From assembly GCA_014529385.2 (NCBI GenBank), contig CM043944.1, forward strand, positions 168,027,740 to 168,091,739: a stretch of 64,000 nucleotides of DNA. The letters are read 5' to 3'. Positions 23,214-33,082 of this stretch are shown one piece after another (the first letter of the stretch is position 1; each line of letters begins with the position of its first letter). The DNA is from Adiantum capillus-veneris (lineage: Eukaryota > Streptophyta > Polypodiopsida > Polypodiales > Pteridaceae). Position numbers and translations under genes: made by a program. The notes under the pieces were generated by a model. That model was not told the origin of the DNA and searched no databases. It saw only the letters and a list, made by a program, of their open reading frames with translations.

Positions 23214-23412
23214 ATGGATGAAGAAGGCGGAGCCAGGGACAGATCTGCTTTCAACTCGTGTAACTACAGCGACTCTGCTTACTGGAACAAACGCTACACC
23301 GATGACCCAAAGCCTTTTGAGTGGTACCAGTGCTATGCAGGAGTCTCTCCGCTCGTCAGGAGATTCATACCTTTGTCATCTCGGGTACTCGTGGTTGGTT
23401 GCGGCAACGCAG
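23214..23412 (+). CDS. METTL13/EEF1AKMT4-like methyltransferase, first coding exon
   Basis: Starts MDEEGGARD and gives 66 codons plus one base, ending at GCAG|GTAGTT, a good splice donor. Residues 14-36 (NSCNYSDSAYWNKRY and DPKPFEWYQCY) match the N-terminal signature of the METTL13/EEF1A-lysine-methyltransferase-4 group, and residues 57-65 (RVLVVGCGN) are motif I, the SAM-binding glycine loop of class I methyltransferases. Human relatives methylate elongation factor 1A; plant substrates are not something the sequence shows. The ATG was chosen because homology begins just after it; the same frame is open 17 codons further upstream. The next exon should encode the rest of the SAM fold, but none was found before copia E begins at 23836 or later in the window. 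The exon itself shows no damage. Confidence 0.8.
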
Positions 23413-23835
23413 GTAGTTGCAGCTCTCAAAGTCTTACTCAACCTCTACGTCTTAACGTTTATCTTCTTTAAGCTTGACTTTATTTTGCACGAAATTTGAG
23501 AATGCAAGGAATGAGTCAGTGCCCGTTTGTTAGAGGTCTAAGCTTCGTGGCCCTAGGAACGGCACACCAGCATAGGCTTAGGTCGTCTCAAAAATGGTTA
23601 TGCTGGGCATGTCATTCCTTTTCTCTTCTTTCCATGGGCACAACATGTCGCTCAAAGATGCATTATTTTGCAAGCCTTGATTTTATGAAGCCTGAATTGC
23701 ATTATGTGTCCTTACATGGAAATTTGTCAACTTCATGAAGCATGCTATTATGAACTCTACACCTAAGCCATCTGAAGCTTCAGCCTGTTATTGCAATTTA
23801 AGGATTTGGAAATTTAAGTCAGGAAGTGTAATTAG
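23413..23835 (+). other. 5' part of intron 1 of the methyltransferase gene
   Basis: Begins GTAGTT. No continuation of the methyltransferase domain is visible in any frame. ATTAG at 23831-23835 would be the left target duplication of copia E. Confidence 0.6.
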
Positions 23836-23861
23836 TGTTGTGCAAGTGATGGAGTGCGCGC

Positions 23862-23955
<94 letters not shown>

Positions 23956-24078
23956 TGGAGCAATCTATGCAGCACTGCATTTGAGTAGTGAATAATGAAG
24001 AATGGTTATTTATAAGGTTAGTAAAGTGAGCGATTGGACATGGCATGTTTGGTAGGGCACATCCGCCCTTTACCAACA
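23836..24078 (-). repeat. Copia E 3' LTR (243 bp)
   Basis: Read on the minus strand: TGTTGGTAAAGG...CTTGCACAACA, preceded by a purine tract (GTGGGAGGT, complement of 24079-24087). Only one copy is in the window, so the ends come from the TG...CA rule and the purine tract. Confidence 0.7.
23866..23951 (+). repeat. (AG)n microsatellite in copia E LTR, 86 bp
   Basis: Reads CT on the sense strand of element E, starting 30 bp from the LTR 3' end. Confidence 0.98.
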
Positions 24079-24129
24079 ACCTCCCACATAAAAGCCAATG
24101 TTCCTTTAAGCAATCTATGGACATACATA

Positions 24130-25226
24130 CAAGGTATCTAGAGCTTGGATCTCTACCCGATGCCCATAAGCACTTGAGTTTCCAAATTTTGGGAGGGTAG
24201 ATCTTTGGTTAGTAGATCGGTAGTAGGGTTGTCATACGTGTGAACCTTGACAACCTCAATGTGCTTTGTCCTCAAGCACCTTATGAATGAAGTGATACCT
24301 CATATCAATGTGCGCTATCTTCCATGAAACACTAGATGTCGTGCTAGTTGGATAACACTCAAATGCAACAACATATGCAATTTCTGTTGTAAACAGAAAT
24401 ATATTCTTGCAAACAAGATCACAATGAAGCTACACTAACAATGAATGTAAAGACATAGCATGACGTAGACCTTCTGCTATCCACATTCCTTGCATAATTT
24501 GCATGCGTGTAGCCAACTACACCGTGTCTTTGCCTGCAAAGCAAATGCAAAACTCTTTCATACCATTCAAGCATATCCTCACACCTTTCATTGTCATCCA
24601 ATGCTTCTTGCTAGGATTTTTCCATAAATATGCTAACGACTCCCAGCACAAATACAATGTTTGTACGAATCCAAATCAAGGCGCATGTCAAAGAACCACA
24701 AGTAGATGCATAAGGAATCTTAGCCATCTTAGCCCTTTCCTCATCATATCTGGGACAATCCTTGATTAAGTTCCGCGTAGGCAAAGGAGGAGAAATTTGC
24801 TTCCCCCCTCCATATTCAAACGCTTCGGTGCAAGGCAAGTAAAGAGCCTTCGTAGACTTGTCCAGCATAAGGCGTATGCAAAGCATATGGCTTGCTTCTT
24901 CCAAATCCTTCACGTGAAAAATTCTCATGTAACTTTGCCTTCGATGCATCTACCTCAAAACCATTCTTCCTAGCGATGAGCATATCATCGTTATAAAGGA
25001 TCAGAATTAAAAGACTACCATTTGTAGCTTTCTTTGTGTGGGGCAATGATGAATTTTGCTTCTTTTGCAACTTGAGACTTCATAAAAGCATCAAACTTAT
25101 GATATCGGTGCCTAAACGGTTTTTGCCTATGTCAAACCGTATAGGCTTCTCTTAAGAACACACATGAAATTCTCTTTCCCGTTCTCGTCACAAATCTAGC
25201 TATTGCATGTAAATGTCCGTATGAAG
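24130..25226 (-). pseudogene. Copia E RT C-terminal half and RNase H, broken
   Basis: Minus strand, in order: RKNG-KENFMCVLKRSLYGL near 25170, YHKFDAFMKSQVAKEAKF near 25080, the polymerase site LILILYNDDMLIAR (usual YVDDML) near 24990, FHVKDLEEASHMLCIRL near 24880, DEERAKMAKIPYASTCGSL near 24710, VLGVVSIFM near 24625, and the RNase H tail HIDMRYHFIHKVLED with DNPTTDLLTK near 24280-24200. This is the copia order. Several stops and shifts. Confidence 0.85.
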
Positions 25227-25416
25227 TGTTAAAGTTTAGGCACTCAAGTGAACTGCCCAATGTGATCCCATTATTTAGTTTGTCTTTTAGGTATTTATTT
25301 TACTTATTTGTCAAAGTCTTGGGTAGGGCAATTTACTAGGCTTGCTATATAAGCAACCCCTTGCCTCCATTGTATACACATTCAATTATTCATTGCGAAG
25401 GTTGATTGGTTCAGGA

Positions 25417-25464
<48 letters not shown>

Positions 25465-25500
25465 CTCACTCCCCTTGGTCTCTACGCTTCCGCATCGTCG
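25227..25500 (+). repeat. Copia F 5' LTR (274 bp)
   Basis: Starts TGTTAAAG. Matches 42664-42936 to ...GCATCGTCG. The TATA-like CTATATAAG lies at about 25344. If the TG...CA rule held, the LTR would end at 25509 (TTTGACA), but the 3' LTR and target duplication point to 25500. Confidence 0.82.
25419..25461 (+). repeat. (CT)n microsatellite in copia F 5' LTR, 43 bp
   Basis: The homologous tract in the 3' LTR is 42857-42897 (41 bp). Confidence 0.97.
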
Positions 25501-25509
25501 ACTTTGACA

Positions 25510-25521
25510 TGGTATCGGAGC
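25510..25521 (+). other. Copia F primer binding site
   Basis: TGGTATCGGAGC, one mismatch to the initiator-Met type site. It is 9 bp after the LTR end defined by the 3' LTR. Confidence 0.8.
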
Positions 25522-25591
25522 GAGGTCGTGCTTGAAGTCCTTGGCGTGGAGGGCTGGTCGTCGACATTCCTCGCCCCCCCTTTTGCTCCCA

Positions 25592-25864
25592 AGCATTTTA
25601 AAACGTTGATGCGTGCAGCGGCGCCGAGACCCTTCTCCTGGGTGTTTTAGAACGTCGCTGCCTGTAGCCCCACCCTCCCCTTCCCTGCGTTTTGAAACGC
25701 ACATTGCAGTGTAGCAGGTGTTAGGTGCCTCCCTTCCTTGGCTTCCAGCGTTTTGAAACGCCGCAATAGAACAGGCTCCCCCTTGGCGGCCCTGCGTTTT
25801 GAGACGCCATCGTGTCCAGGGTGCCTTGCGTTTTTTTCAGCAGCGTTCTAGAATCTAAAACGCT
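25592..25864 (+). repeat. Spaced palindrome array in copia F leader
   Basis: Six copies or variants of GCGTTTTGAAACGC at 25592, 25642, 25687, 25748, 25794 and 25843, spaced 45-61 bp. The copies at 25687 and 25748 are perfect 14-bp palindromes. They lie between the primer site and gag. Confidence 0.8.
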
Positions 25865-26130
25865 ATTGGCCAGCAAGTTAAGGGGCAACAACTTGTGTCT
25901 AGCGGGTTGAAACCGGGCCAGTCCTTCGAGAGCATGGCTCCTTGTTTTGATGACCCTGATCCGTAGACAGGGGCATCAGGGAAGACACTTTTGGCGTGAC
26001 TTGGGAGGCAAAGAGGCAGAGAAATTGGAGCTTAAGAGGGGGACAATGTGGGGATTTTATCGGCTTGGTTTGTGCGGCCAACTTTGGAGTGTGAGAAGGT
26101 TCCCGGAGTTCCAGATCTTGCAACTTCACC

Positions 26131-26735
26131 ATGGCCCCGCCTTGCTCAAGGGCCGGCGACAAATTGAACGGGAATAATTGCGCTCATTGGAATTTGATTA
26201 TGCGACGTTGGTTCTCACGGAAAGGGTTATGGGATGTTGTCGACGGCTTGGAGCCTCGTCCCACACGGGATTCCCATAACAGGTACACCCACCTTCAAGA
26301 TGACAAATATCTCAAATCGTGTTGATTGAGATGCGGCTAATGCGAAGGCAATGTCGGCCATTGTGGAATCTCTTACAAAGGACCTTTCTCCAGCTATTCA
26401 AACCTTGAAGATTGCCAACGAAATGTGGTTCAAGCTCGTAGGTATTTTGATCGGGATTCTACAATGCGAGCAGTCACCCTTCTTGGACAGTTGTTTGCCA
26501 TCCACTTTCCCCGAGGAAGGTCCATGCAATCATTTCTTATGAAGACTAAAGTTATTCATGATCAACTATCGGCTATGAAGAGTGCATTGACGAGTCCAGT
26601 TAGCTGCTTTGGTTCTCACGAAGTTGCCTCAAGAGTATGAAACAGTGGCTAGGACACTACGGCTACAAGTCACAAAGGAAAAGCTGGAATTTGATGATCT
26701 CAGCTCTTTTTTCATTGAGGAGGAAGCCTGTTGGT
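26131..26735 (+). pseudogene. Copia F gag, N-terminal part, broken
   Basis: Starts MAPPCSRAGDKLNG. KLNGNNCAHWNLIMRRWFSRKGLWDVVDGLE is the standard copia gag opening (ligand-like W-x-W block). Continuing over frame changes: DAANAKAMSAIVESL, QTLKIANEMW, RAVTLLGQLFAIHF, MQSFLMKTKVIHDQL, and finally LPQEYETVARTLRL and KEKLEFDDLSSFFIEEEA near 26620-26730, all conserved positions in this capsid family. It stops before the zinc knuckle, where foreign sequence begins. A stop at 26323 and two or more frameshifts. Confidence 0.8.
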
Positions 26736-26757
26736 AACTCAAGGCAAAATTCAGATT

Positions 26758-26947
26758 TTTGAGCCTAAGTTAGGGGCCAATCTGGTGTCCGTCTACTCAT
26801 ACAGGTGCAATCTAGCAGCCTGTATCCCTCTCCCCTTTGTTGTGTCTTGAAAGTACAGGTAAAATAGACGACTAATAATGGGTGAAAGCTAAATCAAGGT
26901 TTGAAGTAAAGTTTACCGCCCTTTTTGGATTGAACAGGCCGGTTTCA
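26758..26947 (+). repeat. Gypsy A LTR 3' fragment (about 190 bp)
   Basis: Matches the last 190 bp of the A LTRs (compare 48620-48808), ending exactly at the LTR terminus GGTTTCA. It is truncated on the left and abuts the truncated gypsy B LTR on the right. Confidence 0.85.
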
Positions 26948-27917
26948 CTTTCCCGTAAGACGGGAGATTCTTGCAAAACAAACCACACAAAGCAATAATT
27001 CTCAATGCGTATCAACACCTTATACTTGTCGCTCCTTGCTCGGAAAAGCGACCTCTGTACTCAGTCGTCACATGAACACTTGCCGTTTCCGTCGCCAACC
27101 TCTGCTCCAGAAATCCTAGCGCTAGCACTTTCTGCTGCTCCCGGCTTGTTGGAAACTGGACGCTTGCTGCTCTTTTATAGGCTCCGGCACCCGGCGGGAA
27201 TAGCAGCCGAAAAAGCAGAGCCCTGGCGCCCTAGAGAGAGGGGAGAGAGAGATCGTTGGTGTTGGCGTTTTTTAGAGAGAGTAGAGAGAGAGATCGTTGG
27301 TTTTGCCCATGCGTAGGTTTTTTACGTAAGTTTTTTGAGAGCCTTGCTTTATTTTAATAATAAAAGGGCTGGTCACTTAAAAGTGACCGGCCACTTTATA
27401 AAATAAAGTGTGAACCTGTTCAAACTTTAAAACCTCAGTCAGTTAGTGAAAACCATGCTACACGAACACATTCCAGGCGTCCCCGGGTGCAGGACACGAC
27501 ACAGATGCACTGCAGACACAGACTCCTCATGGGAAAACATCTGTCCTCCCGCGACTGTTCCTGCTTTTCGTAAAAAGCTTCATTGAACCCATCTTTATTC
27601 TTGTGCTTGCGTTCTTACGCGTATTTTCTTACTCAGCTCGGATTTCCTCCTTAGCCTACGGAATGCCCCCTTTCTGATGCACCCGTCACCCATCATGTGA
27701 CGCATCAGGGGCACTCATAACCCGGCCCTTTCCACCGGACTTACGGAAACTCCTTCGCGATGTTTACCGTCACCCATCAAATGACACATCAGAGTTGTCC
27801 GTTCTTGATGGCAGTTCCTGTAGCTACAATCTTTTAACAGTTCTTAGTGCACACAATAAAATATCCTAAAAAAAGAGATTAATCATTAAAAATAAGAAAA
27901 TAGTCCAATTAGCAACA
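26948..27917 (-). repeat. Gypsy B 3' LTR, truncated (970 bp)
   Basis: Corresponds to 33419-34400 of the 5' LTR. The last 336 bp are missing; the break touches the A LTR terminus at 26947. Confidence 0.9.
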
Positions 27918-27959
27918 TCCCTCTGGCTTCTAAACAGTTGACCTCAACTGTAGTGCTTG

Positions 27960-29449
27960 GACATATATCTCCAGTATCTCGGGATAAGCTGCTAATTCCT
28001 CCTGCGTCTCCACTGAGCATCTAGATTCGAATAATTCTTAAACGTAACCAAATACTTCCGTGTTATCTTTCCGGGTTTGAGAGATTGCTCCTGATGACTT
28101 ATTATCTGCTCCGGTTGGAGTATTTCTTCTGTTTCCTCAACCTCAGGAGGTTCCTCAGCACTAGGCTGGCTCGGAGGCGGTCCCATATACGGCCGGAGTA
28201 AACTGACATGGAAAGCATTATGGATCCTCCAATTAGGCGGTAGCTCTAATCGGAAAGTGACATCATTCACTCGCTCAGTGATCTTAAACGGTCAATAATA
28301 ACGGGTAGAAAGTTTTACCACCTTCCCCTTATGAGACGCTTGTTTCTTAAGTCTTGCATTCTCAAACTTGAGTAAGACTAACTGTCCGACTGTTAAGTCT
28401 AGATTCCTGTTGTGCTTGTCTGCAGCTTTCTTATGCTTTTCTTGAGAGCGTAGAATAGCTCTCCTAACTTGCCCGTAGGCTATGTCTAAATCCCGGACAA
28501 ATTCATCTGCTGCAAAGATCTTATCCTTAGTTAAAAGGATGGCTGGAAGCAAAGGCTTACCATAGAGAATCTCAAAAGGTGCTTTCCTCGTCGATGAGTG
28601 TATGGTATTGTTATACGCATACTCGACAAGAGGAAAATATTTCTCCCAGTCAGATTGCCGGTGTGACACATAAGCTTTTAACATATCCAATACTGTGGAA
28701 TTGGCTATCTCACTTTGCCCGTCCGTTTGAGGATGGTAGGCAGATGAAAAATTCAGCTTCGTACCAAGATTATCCATCAAGGCACGCCAAAAATTTCCGG
28801 TCATGCGAGGATCTCGATCACTCACAATAGACTTTGGCATTCCATGATGCTTAAAGATCTGTGCCAGGAAGACCCTAGCCATATGATCTGCTTTTATCGT
28901 TTTCTTAACTGGTATAAAGTGTGCTTGCTTGCTAAACCTGTCCACAATGGTCCAGATCGCGTCATTTCTAGTCAGAGTTCTAGGGAGGTCCATGATGAAG
29001 TCCATGGCAATACTTTCCCAAGGTTCATTAGGCACATGCAAAGGTTGTAGCAACCCAGGCGTCTTATGCCGATCATACTTCATTTTTTGGCAAACCAAAC
29101 AGTCCCTGACATACTTATCAATGTCAGCTTTAAGGCTAGGCCAAAAGAAATATCTTTCCATTGCTAAGGTCGTAGGGAGAATACCCCGATGACCCGCATA
29201 AGGCGAAGCGTGTGCTTCATCCATGATCTTCTTTCTTAATGGTTCCGCCACACATATGGCCTGATGGTGGTAGAGATAACCGTCCCGAATGGAATAGGGA
29301 AACTCATTCTCTCCACGATGTAGCTTTCCCCAAATGGTGGAGAAATCTAGATCATTCGGATACAAATCTGGTAGTGCTTCTAATTCTTGGTGATACACCG
29401 AAGTGATAGCGTTCACCCTTGGCCGCCTAGACAGTGCGTCCGCGACCAC
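27960..29449 (-). pseudogene. Gypsy B integrase with chromodomain, one or two stops
   Basis: Open from 29449 to 28292, continuing 28270-27992 after a stop at 28292-28294 where the family has YYGPF (GGA to TGA). It begins in the RNase H tail (VADALSRRP). The zinc region has H-x-GH and C-x2-C (DCLVCQK). Core: AMDFIMDLP (Asp), VSDRDPRMT (Asp) and DGQSEIANS (Glu), the full D,D35E triad. A chromodomain-like end ([23 protein letters not shown]) follows the [11 protein letters not shown] motif, which marks a chromovirus. The chromodomain usually directs insertion through chromatin binding. The catalytic core looks intact. Confidence 0.9.
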
Positions 29450-29469
29450 ATTCTTACTCCCAGCCGTGT

Positions 29470-30770
29470 GAAGGATCTAGAAGTGAAACATAGACAAAAA
29501 GTTTGCCCATCTCATCTGCTTCTCAGATAGTTTCCTTTGCGTAAGAAAATACCGCAAACTCTGGTGATCAGTCTTGATCACAAAATCCGCTCCTAGAAGA
29601 TAGTGCTTCCAGTTGGATAAGGCGTGAATCACAGCCGTGAGTTCCTTTTCGTAGATTGATGCATGCAACTCTGCATCCTTAAGCCGTCGGCTTTCGTAAG
29701 CCATTGCATGTCCTTCTTGGTTTAACACTGCTCCGATGCAATCGCCTGAAGCATCGTAGTGAACCTCAAATGGTTTCCTTAAGTCAGGCACTATCAAAAT
29801 AGGTCCCTGGCTTAGCAAGTACTTGAGCCGATCAAAAGCTCCTTGTTGTCTCGATCCCCATCTGAAAGGAATCTTCTTCTTTGTCAAATCATGAAGTGGT
29901 CCTGCCACATGAGCAAATCCTCGGACAAACCTTCGATAATATGAACATAATCCCAGGAAGCTACATACATCATGTACCGTAGTGGGAATAGGCCAATCTT
30001 CTACCACTCGGATCTTGGCAGGATCCATACTCACTTGATTGTGAGAGACTATATGGCCGAGATAGTGTATCTCAGAGAGAAAGAACTCGCTCTTCTTTGC
30101 ATTCACATGCAACTTATGCTTTCGCAATTCTTGAAACACTAAGTCCAAGTGCTTCCGATGTTCCTCTTCTGACTTAGAGAAGATGAGTATGTCGTCAAAG
30201 AATACTCCCGTAAAAGCTCAATACGGGCTGAAAATGCGATCCATCATGCGATTGAACGTCGCAGGAGCATTGGTCAAGCCGAAAGGCATTACCAAAAATT
30301 CATATAGTCCAAAGGTTGTGCGGAAAGCAGTCTTATGGACATCCTCAGGGGTGATCCGTATCTGATGATACCCACTCTTTAAGTCTATGCGACTGAAGAC
30401 ACTTGCACCCTGCAACTTATCAAGTTCACTAACGACGTTAGTGGGGATGTCGTGGTATTTAGTCAATACTATGCATGATGGAGTGATGGTTATATTGTCT
30501 TGTGGGTGACTACCATGGGTCTATACCTTGCACTTTCCTTCAAGGGTGAATCTAGGCTTATCCTGGATTCATCTAGGTATATATCATCAATCCGAGGGAT
30601 CGGAAAGCGATTCTTGATCGTGATCTTGTTTAAAGACCTGTAGTCTATGCACATTCGAAACGTGCCATCTTTCTTCTGCACCAGTAGAACTGGAGAGCAA
30701 TAGGGTGAATCACTTGGCCGTACTAACCCTTTCTCTAGAAGCTCGTTGACTTGCTTCAGAATTTCCTCTT
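29470..30770 (-). pseudogene. Gypsy B reverse transcriptase and RNase H, broken
   Basis: From 30770 leftwards: [15 protein letters not shown], then [24 protein letters not shown] (30680-30590), an unrelated insert of about 160 bp (30427-30590), then [39 protein letters not shown] (active site, near 30190), YLGHIVS, SFLGLCSYYRRFV and RNase H with VHYDASGDCIGAVL, YEKELTAVIHAL and TDHQSLRYFLT. A stop lies just before the active-site motif and another at 29477. Motifs are otherwise well kept. Confidence 0.88.
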
Positions 30771-30773
30771 GCC

Positions 30774-31095
30774 TATTGCATGGTCCTCGGGTCTCTCTGT
30801 CGGTAATTGAGAGGGTAATGAATCGGAAAAACAGTCACTATACTGTTGTAAAAACATTGACCTTTCTTTATCTAGCACAGATAAATTTGATTCATCACAA
30901 TCTGACACTTCACGTGCAAAAACCAAGTACGCAGAAAGATGCTTTTTCATTAGAGAAGTAATAACAGAAGCTGATACAATAGGAATAGACTCCCCTTTAA
31001 GCTTTACATCCAGAATGTGAGTCTTTCCCCTGCTCTGTACAGTGATCTTTTTGTTGTAGGCATCCATGATTCCCTGTACACGAAACAACCAAGGA
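30774..31095 (-). other. A-family segment embedded in gypsy B
   Basis: The minus strand reads PWLFRVQGIMDAYNKKITV through KKHLSAYLVFAREVSDCDE to RPEDHAI, nearly identical to gypsy A2 (50910-51230). Just upstream, B already has its own divergent version of the same region (KKCVSAYLIFAREKDKT...DELPP). The B RT resumes directly after the block. Confidence 0.88.
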
Positions 31096-33012
31096 GCGTA
31101 CCGGAGGGAGTTCATCAGGGAGTGTTTCTATGAAACAATCTTTGTACTTTTCAATAGATTGAAGACGCTTAATTTCCAGACTAGAGAGAGAGTCCCTACT
31201 AGTTTTATCCTTCTCACGTGCAAAAATCAAGTAAGCAGAAACACACTTCTTCATTTCTTTCTTAATGGAGATATGGCTTACAATTGGGAACTGCCAATCT
31301 CCGACATCAGCATGAATCTTTATTTTCCTACCCCCATGATCAAAAGTGAGGATCTTTTCCACATAATCGGGAATAGGTGTCATGTGGAAGTGCCGTGGCA
31401 TACCCAAGATGATATCACATCCCTCGATGGGTGCCATCAAAAATGATTCGCGGTCCTTGTACTCGCCAATCCGAAGATTGAGCTGTCCTTGCACGGGAGT
31501 TGCATTGGTTGTCAACCCCTCGAATGCCGATCCGGATGTAACTGATGTGCCAAGCTGAGCCGGTGTGAGGCACAAATGTTCCGCAGTATCCAGGGAGATG
31601 AAGTTATCCGTGGATCCTGGATCATAGAGAATCAGTACTCGCTGGTTGTTCAAAGACCCCCAGCTCTTCAGAAGTTGACGCTTTCCTTTCTCCGTTTCTG
31701 TGTTTCCTTGAACATCTGGAATTGAGTTCGAGCTTGGCGGTGCGGGTTCCTTCCTTGCTTTCTCTTGCCTCGTAGAGGCTTGTTCTTGCCGTTGTTGCTT
31801 TAGCGGGCAATCCGGTTTCATACGTCCTTTCTCGCCACAGTAGAAGCATCTTCCTTCCTCTCTGAAAGTTTGAATTTGAGTAGGAGAAAGATACTTAGTT
31901 CGCTTGCCATTGCCCTCTGGCTTCTTAGAGTGATCATCGTCCCTAGATGGAGGACGTTTTCTTCCTTGGCCTCCTTGGTCATCATAGACCCCTCTTTGTC
32001 TTGCACGATAAGTTCTATGCTCCATTTTTCTGGGTGTCTCGGTTGAGTGCAAATCCTCAGCAATGATTGCCGACTCCATCATCCTCTGAAGAGTATCATG
32101 CAGATACACCTTCATACTCTTTCGAAGCTGCGGTTGGAGAGCCGCTTCGAACTGTCGTTTCTTTTCCTCATCGGCAATCTTCATGAAGGGAGTGACCTTC
32201 AGAAGAACCGACCAATACTTGTCCACATAAGTCGTTACTCTTTCATGTTCCTTCTGGGAAAGCCAGTCCCATTCCTTCCGCATGTCCTGCTCTAAGTCAG
32301 GTGGAAGGAATTGTTCATAAAATTTAGATTTGAAGCTCTCCCAAGTTCTAGCATGTGAACCTTCCAGAATCTTGGCTAACCACCAATTACTTGCCGTTTC
32401 CTTGAGGTGCATCCCCACATGGCGTAATTTGGATCTTTCTGTGAAGTGCCCATTGGTAAAGGCGACTTCAAACTGTCTGATGAAGGATAGTGCTTTGGAG
32501 ATGTCTCTCCGTCCGTTGTAGGTTTCGAACTTGATGTCCTTGTCGCCCGATTTGAAGACTCTCATGCGATGTTGTGACTTGCGACCATGCTTCTTGAATC
32601 GAGGCTTATCTTTAGGTTGATGTAAGGTAGTGGCAGTAGTAGCGGCTTCCTTCTTATGACGAGATGATCGAGAAGTAGAAGTATAATCAGGAGAGTAAGA
32701 TGGAGATGAGATAGAGATGTCCTTGCTCTCGTCTAGCAAAGAGAGCGCTTTTTCCTGGCCTTTCCTTGAAGTAGGCCGTTCATTCTGATCCGAAGATCCT
32801 TTGTGCACCTCGGCACGTTCTTCTTCTCTTGTCTCCTGTGGTCTCATGCCAACAGTGTTGTCTGGATGCTTGGCTGCATCAGTTCCATTCGTTTTCTTCA
32901 TTCCGCCCAAAAGCTTTTGGACGTCTGGCAACAGTAAGATTTGTTGCAACTCCGCAAGCTGAGCTTGCACTTGTTGAAGCTCCTCTTCAACGCTTCTCCC
33001 TTGGCTCGACAT
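31096..33012 (-). pseudogene. Gypsy B gag and protease
   Basis: Starts MSSQGRSVEEELQQ at 33012. The capsid-like part (FETYNGRRDISKALSFIRQFEVAF, NWWLAKILEG, SKFYEQFLPPD) is followed by a basic region and a zinc knuckle, CFYCGEKGRMKPDC, in which the usual His is Arg. The protease follows: LILYDPGSTDNFIS with an ILGMPRHF strand near 31400, DPGST replacing the more usual D-S/T-G. The frame stays open past 31095 only by entering the A-family block out of register. Length is about 640 codons, normal for gag-protease of chromoviruses. Confidence 0.88.
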
Positions 33013-33069
33013 GATTCTTCCTGTTCTTCTCGGAACCGTCCTTCTTTGCAGAGAAAGAGAGGAGTCCGA

Positions 33070-33081
33070 GCTTTGATACCA
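33070..33081 (-). other. Gypsy B primer binding site
   Basis: The minus strand reads TGGTATCAAAGC one base after the LTR end TGTGACA; one mismatch to the initiator-Met type site. Confidence 0.85.
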
Positions 33082-33082
33082 C

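Noticed and set aside
28579-29192. Plus-strand frames opposite the gypsy B integrase
   Set aside because: Shadows of the minus-strand pol frame; no motif of their own.
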